NCBI GenBank assembly: GCA_023395775.1 | Contig: JAEWYA010000008.1 | Span: forward strand, 1-26,428 | DNA from: Bacillota bacterium | Lineage (GTDB): Bacteria > Bacillota > Clostridia > Oscillospirales > Oscillospiraceae | DNA: 26,428 nt | Direction: 5' to 3' | Shown here: positions 14,422-21,952 of the stretch, one piece after another | Position numbering within the stretch: position 1 is the stretch's first letter | Layout of the letters: each line of letters starts with the position of its first letter | Translations under genes and position numbers: made by a program | Notes under the pieces: model-generated | Database searches by the model: none | What the model saw: only the letters and a program-made list of their open reading frames with translations | Told to the model about the DNA's origin: nothing

Positions 14422-15201
14422 TTGGCTACGATTATCACAATCACAAATCAGAAGGGCGGCGTCGGTAAAACCACTACCGCCGCTGCGCTGCTGTGTTCAC
14501 TTTACGAGCGGGGGCAGCGGGTCCTCGGTGTGGATCTCGACCCGCAGGGCAGCTTGAGCTTCAGTCTCGGCCTGGACACCGAGAACTGCGCTACGGTCTA
14601 CGATTTATTTAAGGGCCGCGTCACCATCGAAGAGGCCATTACTTCCTCTCACGGGATCGACCTTCTCCCTGCCAATATCTTGCTGTCCGCGGCAGAGTTG
14701 GAATTTAACCGCACAGGCCGCGAGCTTATGCTGCGCGGCGAACTGGTCCGCGTGTCAAGCCGGTACGATTACATCATCATCGATACGCCGCCCGCTTTGA
14801 ATGTTCTGACTGTCAATGCGTATGTGGCATCCGACAACCTTGTCATCCCCATGGTACCGGAAATTCTGAGTCTTTTAGGCGTGGCCCAGATCAAGGATAC
14901 GATCAATACCGTCCAGGAGTGCTATAATCCAAAGCTGAATGTGCTGGGTATTCTGCTGAACAAATATAACGCCCGCCTGACGCTGAACCGCGAGGTCAGC
15001 GAGATGGCCGACCAGATTGCCAGGCAGTTGAACACCAGCGTATTCAAAACCGTGATTCGCTCCAGCATTGCTGTGGCGGAGGCGCCGGCCCACGGAGAAA
15101 GCATTCTGAGTTACGCGCCCAACTCCAAGCCCGCTGAAGATTTCCAGCATCTCACCTCTGAAATTACCTCTTTGCTGCGGGAGCAGAAAGACAGTCGGTG
15201 A
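14422..15201 (+). CDS. ParA/Soj-family ATPase
   Basis: ParA ATPases form ATP-bound dimers that bind DNA or other surfaces and position cargo. The deviant Walker A motif is complete (TNQKGGVGKTTTAAAL, both lysines present), followed by VLGVDLDPQGSLSF (switch I/A'), YIIIDTPPALN (Walker B) and the later IPMVPEILSLLGVAQI and LNKYNAR segments. The 259 residues lack the N-terminal DNA-binding extension of plasmid ParA, and no ParB follows. The start is a TTG at 14422, six bases after GGGGGAG; I see no in-frame ATG nearby. It is divergent from fliD and 28 bases before a ComFB-domain gene, so a role in placing flagellar or chemotaxis machinery is possible but unproven. It does not look like FlhG. Confidence 0.9.
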   Translation: MATIITITNQKGGVGKTTTAAALLCSLYERGQRVLGVDLDPQGSLSFSLGLDTENCATVYDLFKGRVTIEEAITSSHGIDLLPANILLSAAELEFNRTGRELMLRGELVRVSSRYDYIIIDTPPALNVLTVNAYVASDNLVIPMVPEILSLLGVAQIKDTINTVQECYNPKLNVLGILLNKYNARLTLNREVSEMADQIARQLNTSVFKTVIRSSIAVAEAPAHGESILSYAPNSKPAEDFQHLTSEITSLLREQKDSR

Positions 15202-15229
15202 GGCAGTTTGCAAACAGGAGGAACCCATC

Positions 15230-15898
15230 ATGCCCGCCAACAGGAAAATCACAAATAAAACCGCTCATGTATTGAATGTGATTACGGCCGGACAGGAGGC
15301 CGAGGACATTCCCGCCGCTGCTCCGGCACCGGCCGCGACCCCGCCGCCCCCTCCGTCCCCGGCGGTCTCTTCCACCGTGGTGGAGGTGGAGCACGCCCCG
15401 GAAGAGCTCTCCGACCAAATACGGGAGGCCCTGAGCGAAGAATTGGCCCGAGGAGAGGATGATTCGTTTTCCGTCTTCCAACCCGAGACCGTACAAGTCA
15501 GCAACACCGCACCTGCGGCGTCGGCATCTCCCTCGGCTTCTCCCGCTGCGTCCCAGCCGCCGATTTCATCCGTTAAGGCGCAGTCCGCACTTCCCGTTCG
15601 GCAGAATAGCAGCCCCTCGCAGGCAGAAGAGGGCGATGGAATTGAATACATCAACATCATGCAGGCGCTTGTGGATGAAAAAGCGCCCAAGTATATCCAG
15701 CTTTTAGGCGTGTGCCCCTGCAGCCGATGCCTGGCCGATGTAAAGGCGTTGGCGCTGAGTCATCTGGAGCCAAAGTACATTGTGCTCCGGCAAAGCCAGA
15801 AGCTCCTTTATTCCGCATACGAAAACCACTACAACGCGGCGGTGATTTCGCAGATCATTTCGGCATGCCGGGTGGTCATAGAAAATCCGCGGCACTGA
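15230..15898 (+). CDS. ComFB-domain protein with long Pro/Ala/Ser-rich linker
   Basis: A 222-residue protein with a short basic start (MPANRKITNKTAHVLNVI), a low-complexity region of about 110 residues rich in Pro, Ala and Ser with an acidic helix in the middle (EELSDQIREALSEELARGED), and a C-terminal ComFB (late competence) domain. That domain shows INIMQALVDE, then VCPCSRCLADVKALALSHL with cysteines at 162, 164 and 167, PPKY-like PKYIV, and a last helix with Cys213; the cysteines may bind zinc. ComFB proteins in cyanobacteria have been reported to bind cyclic di-nucleotides, so a receptor role is a reasonable inference. The ATG follows AGGAGGAACCCATC, and the gene is coupled to the ParA gene. 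Confidence 0.85.
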   Translation: MPANRKITNKTAHVLNVITAGQEAEDIPAAAPAPAATPPPPPSPAVSSTVVEVEHAPEELSDQIREALSEELARGEDDSFSVFQPETVQVSNTAPAASASPSASPAASQPPISSVKAQSALPVRQNSSPSQAEEGDGIEYINIMQALVDEKAPKYIQLLGVCPCSRCLADVKALALSHLEPKYIVLRQSQKLLYSAYENHYNAAVISQIISACRVVIENPRH

Positions 15899-15942
15899 TT
15901 TTTTTAGCCTGGTTGTGAGCCGCGATGGTGTGAAAACATTGG

Positions 15943-15978
15943 AAAAAGCCCCGGCGCATTCTGCGCCGGGGCTTTTTT
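15943..15978. terminator. Bidirectional terminator between the ComFB gene and the flagellar/chemotaxis operon
   Basis: A nearly perfect hairpin (15943-15958 with 15962-15978, core AGCCCCGGCGCA, three-base loop) ends in six T residues on the plus strand. On the minus strand the flanking A-run gives at least five T residues. It sits between converging genes and can end both transcripts. Confidence 0.9.
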
Positions 15979-16002
15979 GATGAGACTCAAAAATCGGACC
16001 GT

Positions 16003-17277
16003 TCAGGTGTTGTCCGGCCGGGGGTTGGTCACCTGTGCCCAGATGCTGTTTACATCGTCCACACAGGCGAAATACGTGCCGGTCAGCAGATTCGCCGGTA
16101 TTCCAAGCGCCTCTGTGGCGGCTGCAACACCGTTCCAGTTCGCCTGTTCATAGCACAGGGCCAGTTCAAACAGCTGGCCTGCCTTGCCTTCGCGGCGCAG
16201 CAGCGCGGCCTTGACCGCCTCCGGAACCGGGATCTGTGCAAGAATTTCCTCCATCGGCGCATCGATCAGATAATTCAGCGTGGAGAACATGCCCATCAGG
16301 TACGCGTCGGAGCTGGAGATCGGCATGCCGGTGGCATACTTCATCAGCTTGCTGCAGAAGGTGCCCCGCAGGAGGGACAGCTTCAAAAACTCCTCAGAAT
16401 CCTTGTCCATCTCATTTTCCGCATTGTTGGCGCTGAGGAGATACACCCACTGGCGCAGCTGGTTCAGTCCCACGGTCATAATGGCCTGACGCACAGTGGT
16501 GGCCCGGTGACGGCGGGCAAAGTAGCAGGAATTTGCCAGGCGCAGCAGCGCATAGCTGAGCGTGGCGTCCACGGAGATCATCTCCTCCACCTCGCTGATC
16601 TCCGGCTCTTCTCGGCTCATGGCGATAATCAGGCGGAAGAAATTGCTCTGCATATAGCCGCTGCTGTGGGTCTTGGTTGCCAGCTTCTCGGCGACGTAGG
16701 TACCCTCCATTGCGTCCACGCCCAGCTCTTCCGCCTTACGATAAAGCTCCTCTGTGTCGATGTTGATGGCAATGCACAGCTTTTTCAGGCTGTGAGCGAT
16801 CTCGATCACATTTCTGAGCTTTTTCTCGCTCATCGCGGCAAAGTTCAGCTTCAGATAGTCAATACTATCCAAAAGCCCCAGATACCGGGGCAGAAACTGA
16901 AACTCGTTTACCGCGATGCGGTATCCTTTGGATGCGTATTCCTGCACCGCGGCCAGAGCCGCAGGGTGAATGATGACGCTGTCGTCGATCTGAATGACCA
17001 ACTCCGACCGGTCAAACAGGTCCGGAGTCTTTTTCAAAAGCAACGTCGCCGTGAAGGTCATAAAGTAAAAGGAACCCTTTAAAATCTTGTCCGTATTCTG
17101 GATCAAAAAATTGTACACGGTATCTGCGGCGGCAAACTCCTTGTCGTTCAGCAGTCCTCCGAAAGCCTGATTCTCTCCGTAATATAAGATCTCATATCCG
17201 ATTGTTTGTTTCTGCGCATTTCGGATCGGCTGGCGGACAATGTATTTATTTTTGTTTCGATCCTTTTTCATGCACAT
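16003..17277 (-). CDS. EAL-HDOD protein with degenerate EAL domain
   Basis: Same architecture as the protein at 5593-6798: an N-terminal EAL fold (about 10-200) and a C-terminal HDOD domain (about 205-400), 424 residues. Most EAL active-site positions are replaced: the E-x-L-x-R motif ends in Tyr (YEILYY), the metal-binding Asn is Thr74, Glu is Gln96, the Asp-Asp pair is Asn124/Glu125 in IAVNEF, the catalytic-loop Glu is Asn172 and the Gln is Glu191. Only Lys143 (YLKLNF) and the first Glu remain. It is therefore probably a non-catalytic binding or interaction protein. It is the last gene of the flagellar/chemotaxis operon, 10 bases after cheV. The start could be the ATG at 17277 or 17271; neither has a strong ribosome site. 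Confidence 0.9.
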   Translation of the reverse strand: MCMKKDRNKNKYIVRQPIRNAQKQTIGYEILYYGENQAFGGLLNDKEFAAADTVYNFLIQNTDKILKGSFYFMTFTATLLLKKTPDLFDRSELVIQIDDSVIIHPAALAAVQEYASKGYRIAVNEFQFLPRYLGLLDSIDYLKLNFAAMSEKKLRNVIEIAHSLKKLCIAINIDTEELYRKAEELGVDAMEGTYVAEKLATKTHSSGYMQSNFFRLIIAMSREEPEISEVEEMISVDATLSYALLRLANSCYFARRHRATTVRQAIMTVGLNQLRQWVYLLSANNAENEMDKDSEEFLKLSLLRGTFCSKLMKYATGMPISSSDAYLMGMFSTLNYLIDAPMEEILAQIPVPEAVKAALLRREGKAGQLFELALCYEQANWNGVAAATEALGIPANLLTGTYFACVDDVNSIWAQVTNPRPDNT

Positions 17278-17287
17278 TCATTCGCTT

Positions 17288-18229
17288 TCATGCTTTTTGA
17301 GCCGAGGCGGTCTCTTTTAAAAGCTGATCCATGACAGACACCAGATGTCCGATCTCCGGCTTGGAGAGCTGTTCATCGGCGCCAACCTGCTTGCCCTTGA
17401 TCCTCATTTCCTCGGAGATCAGAGAGGAAAACAGAATCACCGGGATCTTGCGGAGGACCTGATCGTCCTTGATGAGCTTTGTCAGGCGATGCCCGTCCAT
17501 TTGGGGCATTTCGATATCGGTGATCACCAGCGCCACTTCCCCCGGCGCAGTCCCCCGGGCCTTCATCTGTACCAGTGTATCCCACAGCTCCTGGCCATTG
17601 GGATACATGTGTAGGTTGGTGTAACCCGCCTTACCCAGAGATTCCTGAATCATCTGACTCAGGAGTGTGGAGTCCTCCGCAATATAAACAGGCTGGCTGC
17701 TGCGCTTTCGGGGACCCATCTGGTCAATCTCGCTGATCTGGATGGAGGTCTCCGGGGCGATCTCTGCCACGATCTTTTCAAAGTCCAGAATCGTCACCAG
17801 ATCGTCTCCGCACTGGGCGATGCCGGTGGCCACACCATCGGCCCCTCCGGAAATCGCATTGTCCGGCTTTTGAATGTCCCGCCAGGAGATGCGGCAGATA
17901 CCCACCACGCTGTGGACCCGGAAGGCAATGTACATCTTGTTGAAATTCGTGACGATAAATAGATCCTTGGGCTGCTGTTCCACATCCGTGCCGGTCAGAT
18001 ACTTCGGCAGGTTAATCACGGTGAGCACTCGGTCTCTGGGCTTGAAGATGCCCTCCACCGCCGGGTGGACGTGGGGCATGGCCTTCACCGGCGCGGACAG
18101 CATAATCTCCCGGACTTTGGCCACATTGATGCCAAACAGATTCTCATTGATCGTAAACTCCATGATCTCGATCTCATTGGTTCCCGATTCCAACAGGATA
18201 TTACTGTTATTCTGTCCCGTAACACTCAT
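17288..18229 (-). CDS. cheV: Chemotaxis adaptor-response regulator CheV
   Basis: CheV couples receptors to CheA through a CheW-like domain and tunes signalling through phosphorylation of its receiver domain. The CheW domain (about 1-155) begins NILLESGTNEIEIMEFTI and includes VREIM and RVLTVINLPKYL; the receiver domain (about 180-310) has the acidic pocket in IAEDS, the phospho-acceptor Asp in VITDIEMPQMDG, the Ser/Thr switch in LFSSL and the Lys in QLSKPE. The ATG at 18229 gives 313 residues and the usual CheV N-terminus; AAAGGA lies directly before it with almost no spacing, so initiation may be weak. It is followed at 10 bases by the degenerate EAL-HDOD gene. Confidence 0.93.
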   Translation of the reverse strand: MSVTGQNNSNILLESGTNEIEIMEFTINENLFGINVAKVREIMLSAPVKAMPHVHPAVEGIFKPRDRVLTVINLPKYLTGTDVEQQPKDLFIVTNFNKMYIAFRVHSVVGICRISWRDIQKPDNAISGGADGVATGIAQCGDDLVTILDFEKIVAEIAPETSIQISEIDQMGPRKRSSQPVYIAEDSTLLSQMIQESLGKAGYTNLHMYPNGQELWDTLVQMKARGTAPGEVALVITDIEMPQMDGHRLTKLIKDDQVLRKIPVILFSSLISEEMRIKGKQVGADEQLSKPEIGHLVSVMDQLLKETASAQKA

Positions 18230-18348
18230 TCCTTTCGCGGTGCTCGCCCTGAGGCCGGAAGTTTTCCGTCCCCGCAGGCGTGTCGGTTCCCGGCGCAGCA
18301 CACACTGTTTATTTAATTTAGAGGGCCGCCCCTCTATAAACTACCAAA

Positions 18349-18828
18349 TCAGAATCTGACCTCCGGATGTCCGTAGGAACGGATGGTTCCATTTCCCGTG
18401 GCACTGTCAAACTCCATCGTGCGGGCAATGGTGCCGCCCACATCCTCCCAGACCAGCCGGATCTTTTCCATCCGTAGAATCTGATGCACGCTTTCGCTGT
18501 TGCGTTGGCCGATATTGCCGAGGCTGCCGCCGGAAACCTCGAACATCCGTGCCCCGCCGGCGATCTTTGCCGTGATGGCGGCGCGGCGGGCGCCCTTCAT
18601 CTCCATCTCCCGCAAAGTGGTGCGAATGCCGGTGTCGGCGTATTTGTAGGCATTCTTCCGCCCGGTCTCCATGTTCAGCGGCAGCATGATATGAATCAGT
18701 GCGGCCAGCTTCAGCTGCGGCTCATAGAGACATATTCCAATGCAGGAACCCAGCGCATAGGTAATCAGCTTCTCACCGTCTCCAGCCATTTTCATATCAG
18801 CGATTCCGACGATCAGCTTGTCATTCAT
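18349..18828 (-). CDS. cheD: Chemoreceptor deamidase CheD
   Basis: CheD deamidates specific glutamines in methyl-accepting receptors and, when bound to CheC, raises CheC phosphatase activity. The 159 residues show the catalytic cysteine in YALGSCIGICLY (Cys29), the histidine in LIHIMLP (His46), and the KYADTGIRTT and GGARMF segments seen across the family. The ATG at 18828 overlaps the end of cheC by eight bases (ATGAATGA), so translation of the two is coupled, as expected for physical partners. A 119-base gap with a small hairpin (18320-18335) separates it from cheV. Confidence 0.95.
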   Translation of the reverse strand: MNDKLIVGIADMKMAGDGEKLITYALGSCIGICLYEPQLKLAALIHIMLPLNMETGRKNAYKYADTGIRTTLREMEMKGARRAAITAKIAGGARMFEVSGGSLGNIGQRNSESVHQILRMEKIRLVWEDVGGTIARTMEFDSATGNGTIRSYGHPEVRF

Positions 18829-19447
18829 CCATTACGCCCAACTTTCGCAGAAGGAAATTGAGAGACCGAATATCCGGCGACAGCAGCAGCCGGCAGGGGA
18901 CCTGCCTGTTGTCGCATATGAAGTTGCCGCCAATGGTCATGATGTAGTCCGACTGGCCGCCGTAAGCCGCCATGGGCACCGTCAGGATCGCGCCCTGCAT
19001 GTCCACCGCAAAGGCCGGCACCGTCAGCTTGATGGAAATATCGGCCAGGCCGCTGAGCGCGTTGATAAACGTGGAGATCATAATGTTGCCCACCTCTACC
19101 AGAGTGGAAATCTGCATCTCCTGCAGCTGGTTAAAATCCATCACCGACCGGCCCAGTACATTGGAGAGCACCAGATTGATAAAGTCCATCTGCTGCACGG
19201 AGAGCATGATCCCGTTGATTTCGCCGCCCAACTGGCTCAAGACGCCCGCCGTGATGGCCTCGGGACCGCCGATCCACTCGATGGCTTCGTTATACCCCAT
19301 GATGCGCACCTCCGGCAGCGTGATCCGTACTTCCTTGCCGATCAGCTGGGACAGCGCCGTGGCGGCGTTCCCAGTGCCGATGCTCCCGATTTCCTTGAGT
19401 GTGTCGATCTCCAACCCGCTCAGGTCTTCGTAATTTTTAATCTCCAT
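18821..19447 (-). CDS. cheC: CheY-phosphate phosphatase CheC
   Basis: CheC dephosphorylates CheY-P and, through CheD, helps adaptation. The 208 residues contain the two family half-sites. The second, VEVGNIMISTFINALS, has the expected Glu118 and Asn121. The first, KEIGSIGTGNAATALSQL, has Glu19 but Ser22 where Asn is usual, so that site may be inactive. The C-terminal part (about 160-205) follows the FliY/CheC/CheX fold. The start follows AGGAAAGGG, and the stop overlaps cheD. The gene lies 31 bases after the second flgG-type gene. FliY or CheX are less likely, given the CheD partner. Confidence 0.94.
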   Translation of the reverse strand: MEIKNYEDLSGLEIDTLKEIGSIGTGNAATALSQLIGKEVRITLPEVRIMGYNEAIEWIGGPEAITAGVLSQLGGEINGIMLSVQQMDFINLVLSNVLGRSVMDFNQLQEMQISTLVEVGNIMISTFINALSGLADISIKLTVPAFAVDMQGAILTVPMAAYGGQSDYIMTIGGNFICDNRQVPCRLLLSPDIRSLNFLLRKLGVMDE

Positions 19448-19478
19448 ACGATTTCCCTTTCCTCACCAGGAGCGCAAT

Positions 19479-20246
19479 TTAGGATCTCAGATTATTCACT
19501 GTGCTCTCAAGCTCGTCCGATGTGGTTACCATTTTCAAATTATAACTGAAAGAGCGCTGCGCTTCAATCACTTTTGTAATTTGTTCCGCCAAATCCGTGT
19601 TGGAAGCCTCCAGCGAACCCTGCTGAACCGTTCCCGTGCCGAAGCGTACCTGTCCGTTTTTGTTCGTGGGGATATAGCGATTCTCGCTTGTGCGGGTCAT
19701 TCCGTCGGTGTTGGTGAAGTCAAATACCCCCACCGGCTGCTTCGCCTCCGGGTCCGTGACCTCCGTCACCGCGCCCCGGTTGTTCAGGACAAACCGGCCC
19801 AATCCGTCGGAGAGCATATATACCGTCTCCATCACCGGCTGGCCGTTTTCGTCCAACTCCGCCTCGCTTCCGTCGTCCGTGCGCTTCTGGCGGTGAAACT
19901 CCGAAAGAGTAAAGGACCCGTCCCGGGTGTAAGACACCTCGCCGCTGGTGGGGTCATAGAGCCCGAAAAATCCCTCGCCGATGATGGCGTAGTCCTGGGC
20001 GCGGCCGGTATTGGCGAGGGCGCCGCCGCTGAAATCCGTTCCGTCCATGGCCATCTTCGCGCCGGAGCCCCGGGGAAGCTGCTGGCCGTTGATGCCGTTC
20101 ACGTTGCCGTACATCAGCGATGCAAAGGTGGGCTTTTGAGCCTTAAAGCCATAGGTATTCACGTTGGCAATGTTGTTCGCCTGCACGTTCATCCGGTACT
20201 GCTGCTGTGCCGCGCCCACCGCGGCGGTAAAAAAAGAACTGTTCAA
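19479..20246 (-). CDS. flgG: Flagellar basal-body rod/hook protein, FlgG family (second copy)
   Basis: Axial flagellar protein of the FlgE/F/G group, exported to build the rod between the basal body and hook. The 255 residues have the N-terminal signature AAQQQYRMNVQANNIANVNT and YGFKAQKPTF, the central FFGLYDPTSGEVSYTRDGSF segment, and the C-terminal axial helix EQITKVIEAQRSFSYNLKMV. The start is a TTG at 20246 preceded by a GGCGGTGAG ribosome site; no ATG is present at the expected place. It lies 18 bases after the first FlgG-type gene. FlgF and FlgG cannot be told apart with certainty here, so the symbol is at family level. Confidence 0.9.
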   Translation of the reverse strand: MNSSFFTAAVGAAQQQYRMNVQANNIANVNTYGFKAQKPTFASLMYGNVNGINGQQLPRGSGAKMAMDGTDFSGGALANTGRAQDYAIIGEGFFGLYDPTSGEVSYTRDGSFTLSEFHRQKRTDDGSEAELDENGQPVMETVYMLSDGLGRFVLNNRGAVTEVTDPEAKQPVGVFDFTNTDGMTRTSENRYIPTNKNGQVRFGTGTVQQGSLEASNTDLAEQITKVIEAQRSFSYNLKMVTTSDELESTVNNLRS

Positions 20247-20264
20247 ATCCGCTCACCGCCTCTC

Positions 20265-21014
20265 TTAAACGTTGCCCAGGTTGGTGGCCGCCTTGGTCAT
20301 CAGCTGGTCGTACATTTTACTCACCTCCGCGGCGCTTTGAAACGCCCGCTGAGCCGTGATCATGCCAGTCATTTGCTGGATGAGATCAATGTTGGACTGC
20401 TCCTGCGCCTTCCAGCGGACCGTGACGCCCGCCGCGGCCTGCGCTCCGCCTCCGGTAAAGTAGCCCTGGGCGTTGCGCTGAAGCTGGGTGTTGTCGTTAA
20501 AGGAATAGACGCCGAGTTGTCCCAAAAACTGACCGCTTTCCGTATAGATCGCGCCGGAAGCATCCGCTTTGATCTTGTCGGTATTCAGGGGGATCTCCTT
20601 CCCGTCGGGGTCCAGGACCCGGCTGCCGTCCGGCAGACACAGATACCCCTCGTCGTCCAGGGCGAAGCAGCCCGACCGGGTATAGGCCACTCCGTTTCCG
20701 GTCTGGACGGCAAAGAAACCGTCGCCCTGAATGGCGAAATTCAGCGGCATCCCCGTCTCCTCCAGCACCCCCTGCGTATAGTCGGTATAGAGCCGACCGG
20801 GGGCCAAAATGTAGCTGGCGGGGCCGATTTCGGCGGTATTACTCTTGTCCTTATTCCCGACGCGGCTGACCATGTATTCCCGAAAAGTGCTGTCGACGTA
20901 GGTATCCGACTTATAGCCCGCGGTGGCCACGTTCGCCATATTGTTGGAGATCACATCCAGCCGCTTGCCCTGGGACAGCATCCCGGAGGTCAGATTATAG
21001 AATCCCTTGAACAT
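20265..21014 (-). CDS. flgG: Flagellar basal-body rod/hook protein, FlgF/FlgG family (first copy)
   Basis: Second member of the axial rod family in the operon, 249 residues. It starts FKGFYNLTSGMLSQGKRLD and has VISNNMANVATAGYKSDT (the conserved NN-x-AN motif), the middle segment NFAIQGDGFFAVQTGNG then YTRSGCFALDDEGYL, and the closing helix MTGMITAQRAFQSAAEVSKM. I chose the ATG at 21014, eight bases after GGGAG; the long upstream open frame lies inside the sigma gene. The sigma-factor stop is only four bases before the start. It could be FlgF-like (proximal rod), with the next gene as FlgG; the symbol is at family level. Confidence 0.9.
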   Translation of the reverse strand: MFKGFYNLTSGMLSQGKRLDVISNNMANVATAGYKSDTYVDSTFREYMVSRVGNKDKSNTAEIGPASYILAPGRLYTDYTQGVLEETGMPLNFAIQGDGFFAVQTGNGVAYTRSGCFALDDEGYLCLPDGSRVLDPDGKEIPLNTDKIKADASGAIYTESGQFLGQLGVYSFNDNTQLQRNAQGYFTGGGAQAAAGVTVRWKAQEQSNIDLIQQMTGMITAQRAFQSAAEVSKMYDQLMTKAATNLGNV

Positions 21015-21018
21015 TCGA

Positions 21019-21876
21019 TCACTCCCGCTTCTTGCTGCGCTCCGGCTTCCCACCCATATAGGGGTCCAGATAAGCGCGTAATTTTTGGATTGCCCTGCTG
21101 TGAATCTGCGACACGCGCGGCTCGCTGATCTCCATGACATGCGCGATATTCTTCATGTTCAGCCCACGCTCGTAATAGAGAGACAGCACCATCTGCTCAT
21201 TCTCCCGCAGCGTCCGGATACCGGCGCTGAGCTGCTCCCGCAGCTCCTTTTGCTGGACGCTTGCCTCAGGCAAGTCCGCTTCCCCCGCCGCGAGGGAGAT
21301 TCCCGTGTCACCCTCGCCCCGGCGCTCAAAGATGGCCTCCAGCGAGACGATGTTGCAAAGAGCCGTGGCCGCCGCATCCTCGCGGTACTTGTCCATACTC
21401 AGCCCCATATATTCGGCGATCTCCCGGTCGGTAGGGAATCGGTTCAGGCGATTGCAGAGGTTATTCACTGCCTGATCAATCTCCCGGGAGCGCTTGCGCA
21501 CGCTGCGGGGCAGCCAGTCCTGCTGCCGGGCCAGGTCAATGATCATACCCCGGATGCGCTTGGACACATAGGTCTCGAACCTCGTTCCCTTTTCCGGGTC
21601 AAATTTGTCCACGGAATTCATCAGGGTGATGATTCCTTCGTTCACGATGTCGTCCACCTGTGCAAATCCGCTGTACACGCCGCAAATCTGCAGTGCAATG
21701 CTCTTGATGAGCCCTTCATACCGCAGCACCAGCGGCCATTTATACTCCTGAATCCCCGTGCGCTTATAGAGGCTCAGCAGCTCGTCCGTGGGCAGCGCCT
21801 TGATCTCCCGCTCCATCAGGACAGCGGGCGCGGCGGCTTCTGCTGTTAAATTTTTAGCCAAAGCCGTATCGCTCAT
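21019..21876 (-). CDS. fliA: Flagellar RNA polymerase sigma factor, FliA/SigD/WhiG type
   Basis: Sigma-28 family protein that directs RNA polymerase to late flagellar and chemotaxis promoters such as the one found before fliD. Region 2 is clear (about residues 52-120: QVDDIVNEGIITLMNSVDKF, then GTRFETYVSKRIRGMIIDLAR and QDWLPRSVRKRSREID), then region 3 (NRFPTDREIAEYMGLS), and region 4 (LRENEQMVLSLYYERGLNMKNIAHVMEISEPRVSQIHSRAIQKL). Length 285 fits the family. The ATG follows AGGATAGGTCAGGA. It sits between flhA and the rod genes. No anti-sigma factor FlgM is seen in the window. Confidence 0.94.
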   Translation of the reverse strand: MSDTALAKNLTAEAAAPAVLMEREIKALPTDELLSLYKRTGIQEYKWPLVLRYEGLIKSIALQICGVYSGFAQVDDIVNEGIITLMNSVDKFDPEKGTRFETYVSKRIRGMIIDLARQQDWLPRSVRKRSREIDQAVNNLCNRLNRFPTDREIAEYMGLSMDKYREDAAATALCNIVSLEAIFERRGEGDTGISLAAGEADLPEASVQQKELREQLSAGIRTLRENEQMVLSLYYERGLNMKNIAHVMEISEPRVSQIHSRAIQKLRAYLDPYMGGKPERSKKRE

Positions 21877-21952
21877 CTTCCTGACCTATCCTTTCGGCAA
21901 GCTTTCTGAAAGTACAGACGCGGTACTCCGCAATCGCAATTGAGAGGCCCTG

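Noticed and set aside
14422..15201. Identification of the ParA gene as flhG
   Set aside because: The P-loop context (TNQKGGVGKTTTAAAL) and the VDLDPQGSLS segment are Soj/ParA-like, and the gene is not next to flhF or flhA.
18320..18335. A small hairpin between cheD and cheV as a terminator
   Set aside because: The stem is only six base pairs, and no T-run follows on the minus strand, so it is unlikely to split the operon.
19581..21128. A 515-codon open frame on the plus strand
   Set aside because: It lies opposite the two clear FlgG-family genes, has no recognisable domain and arises from GC-rich antisense codons.
21877..21952. A sigma-28 promoter in the flhA-fliA gap (GCCGAAAG)
   Set aside because: The -10 box differs in key positions, and no TAAA-like -35 lies 15 bases upstream.
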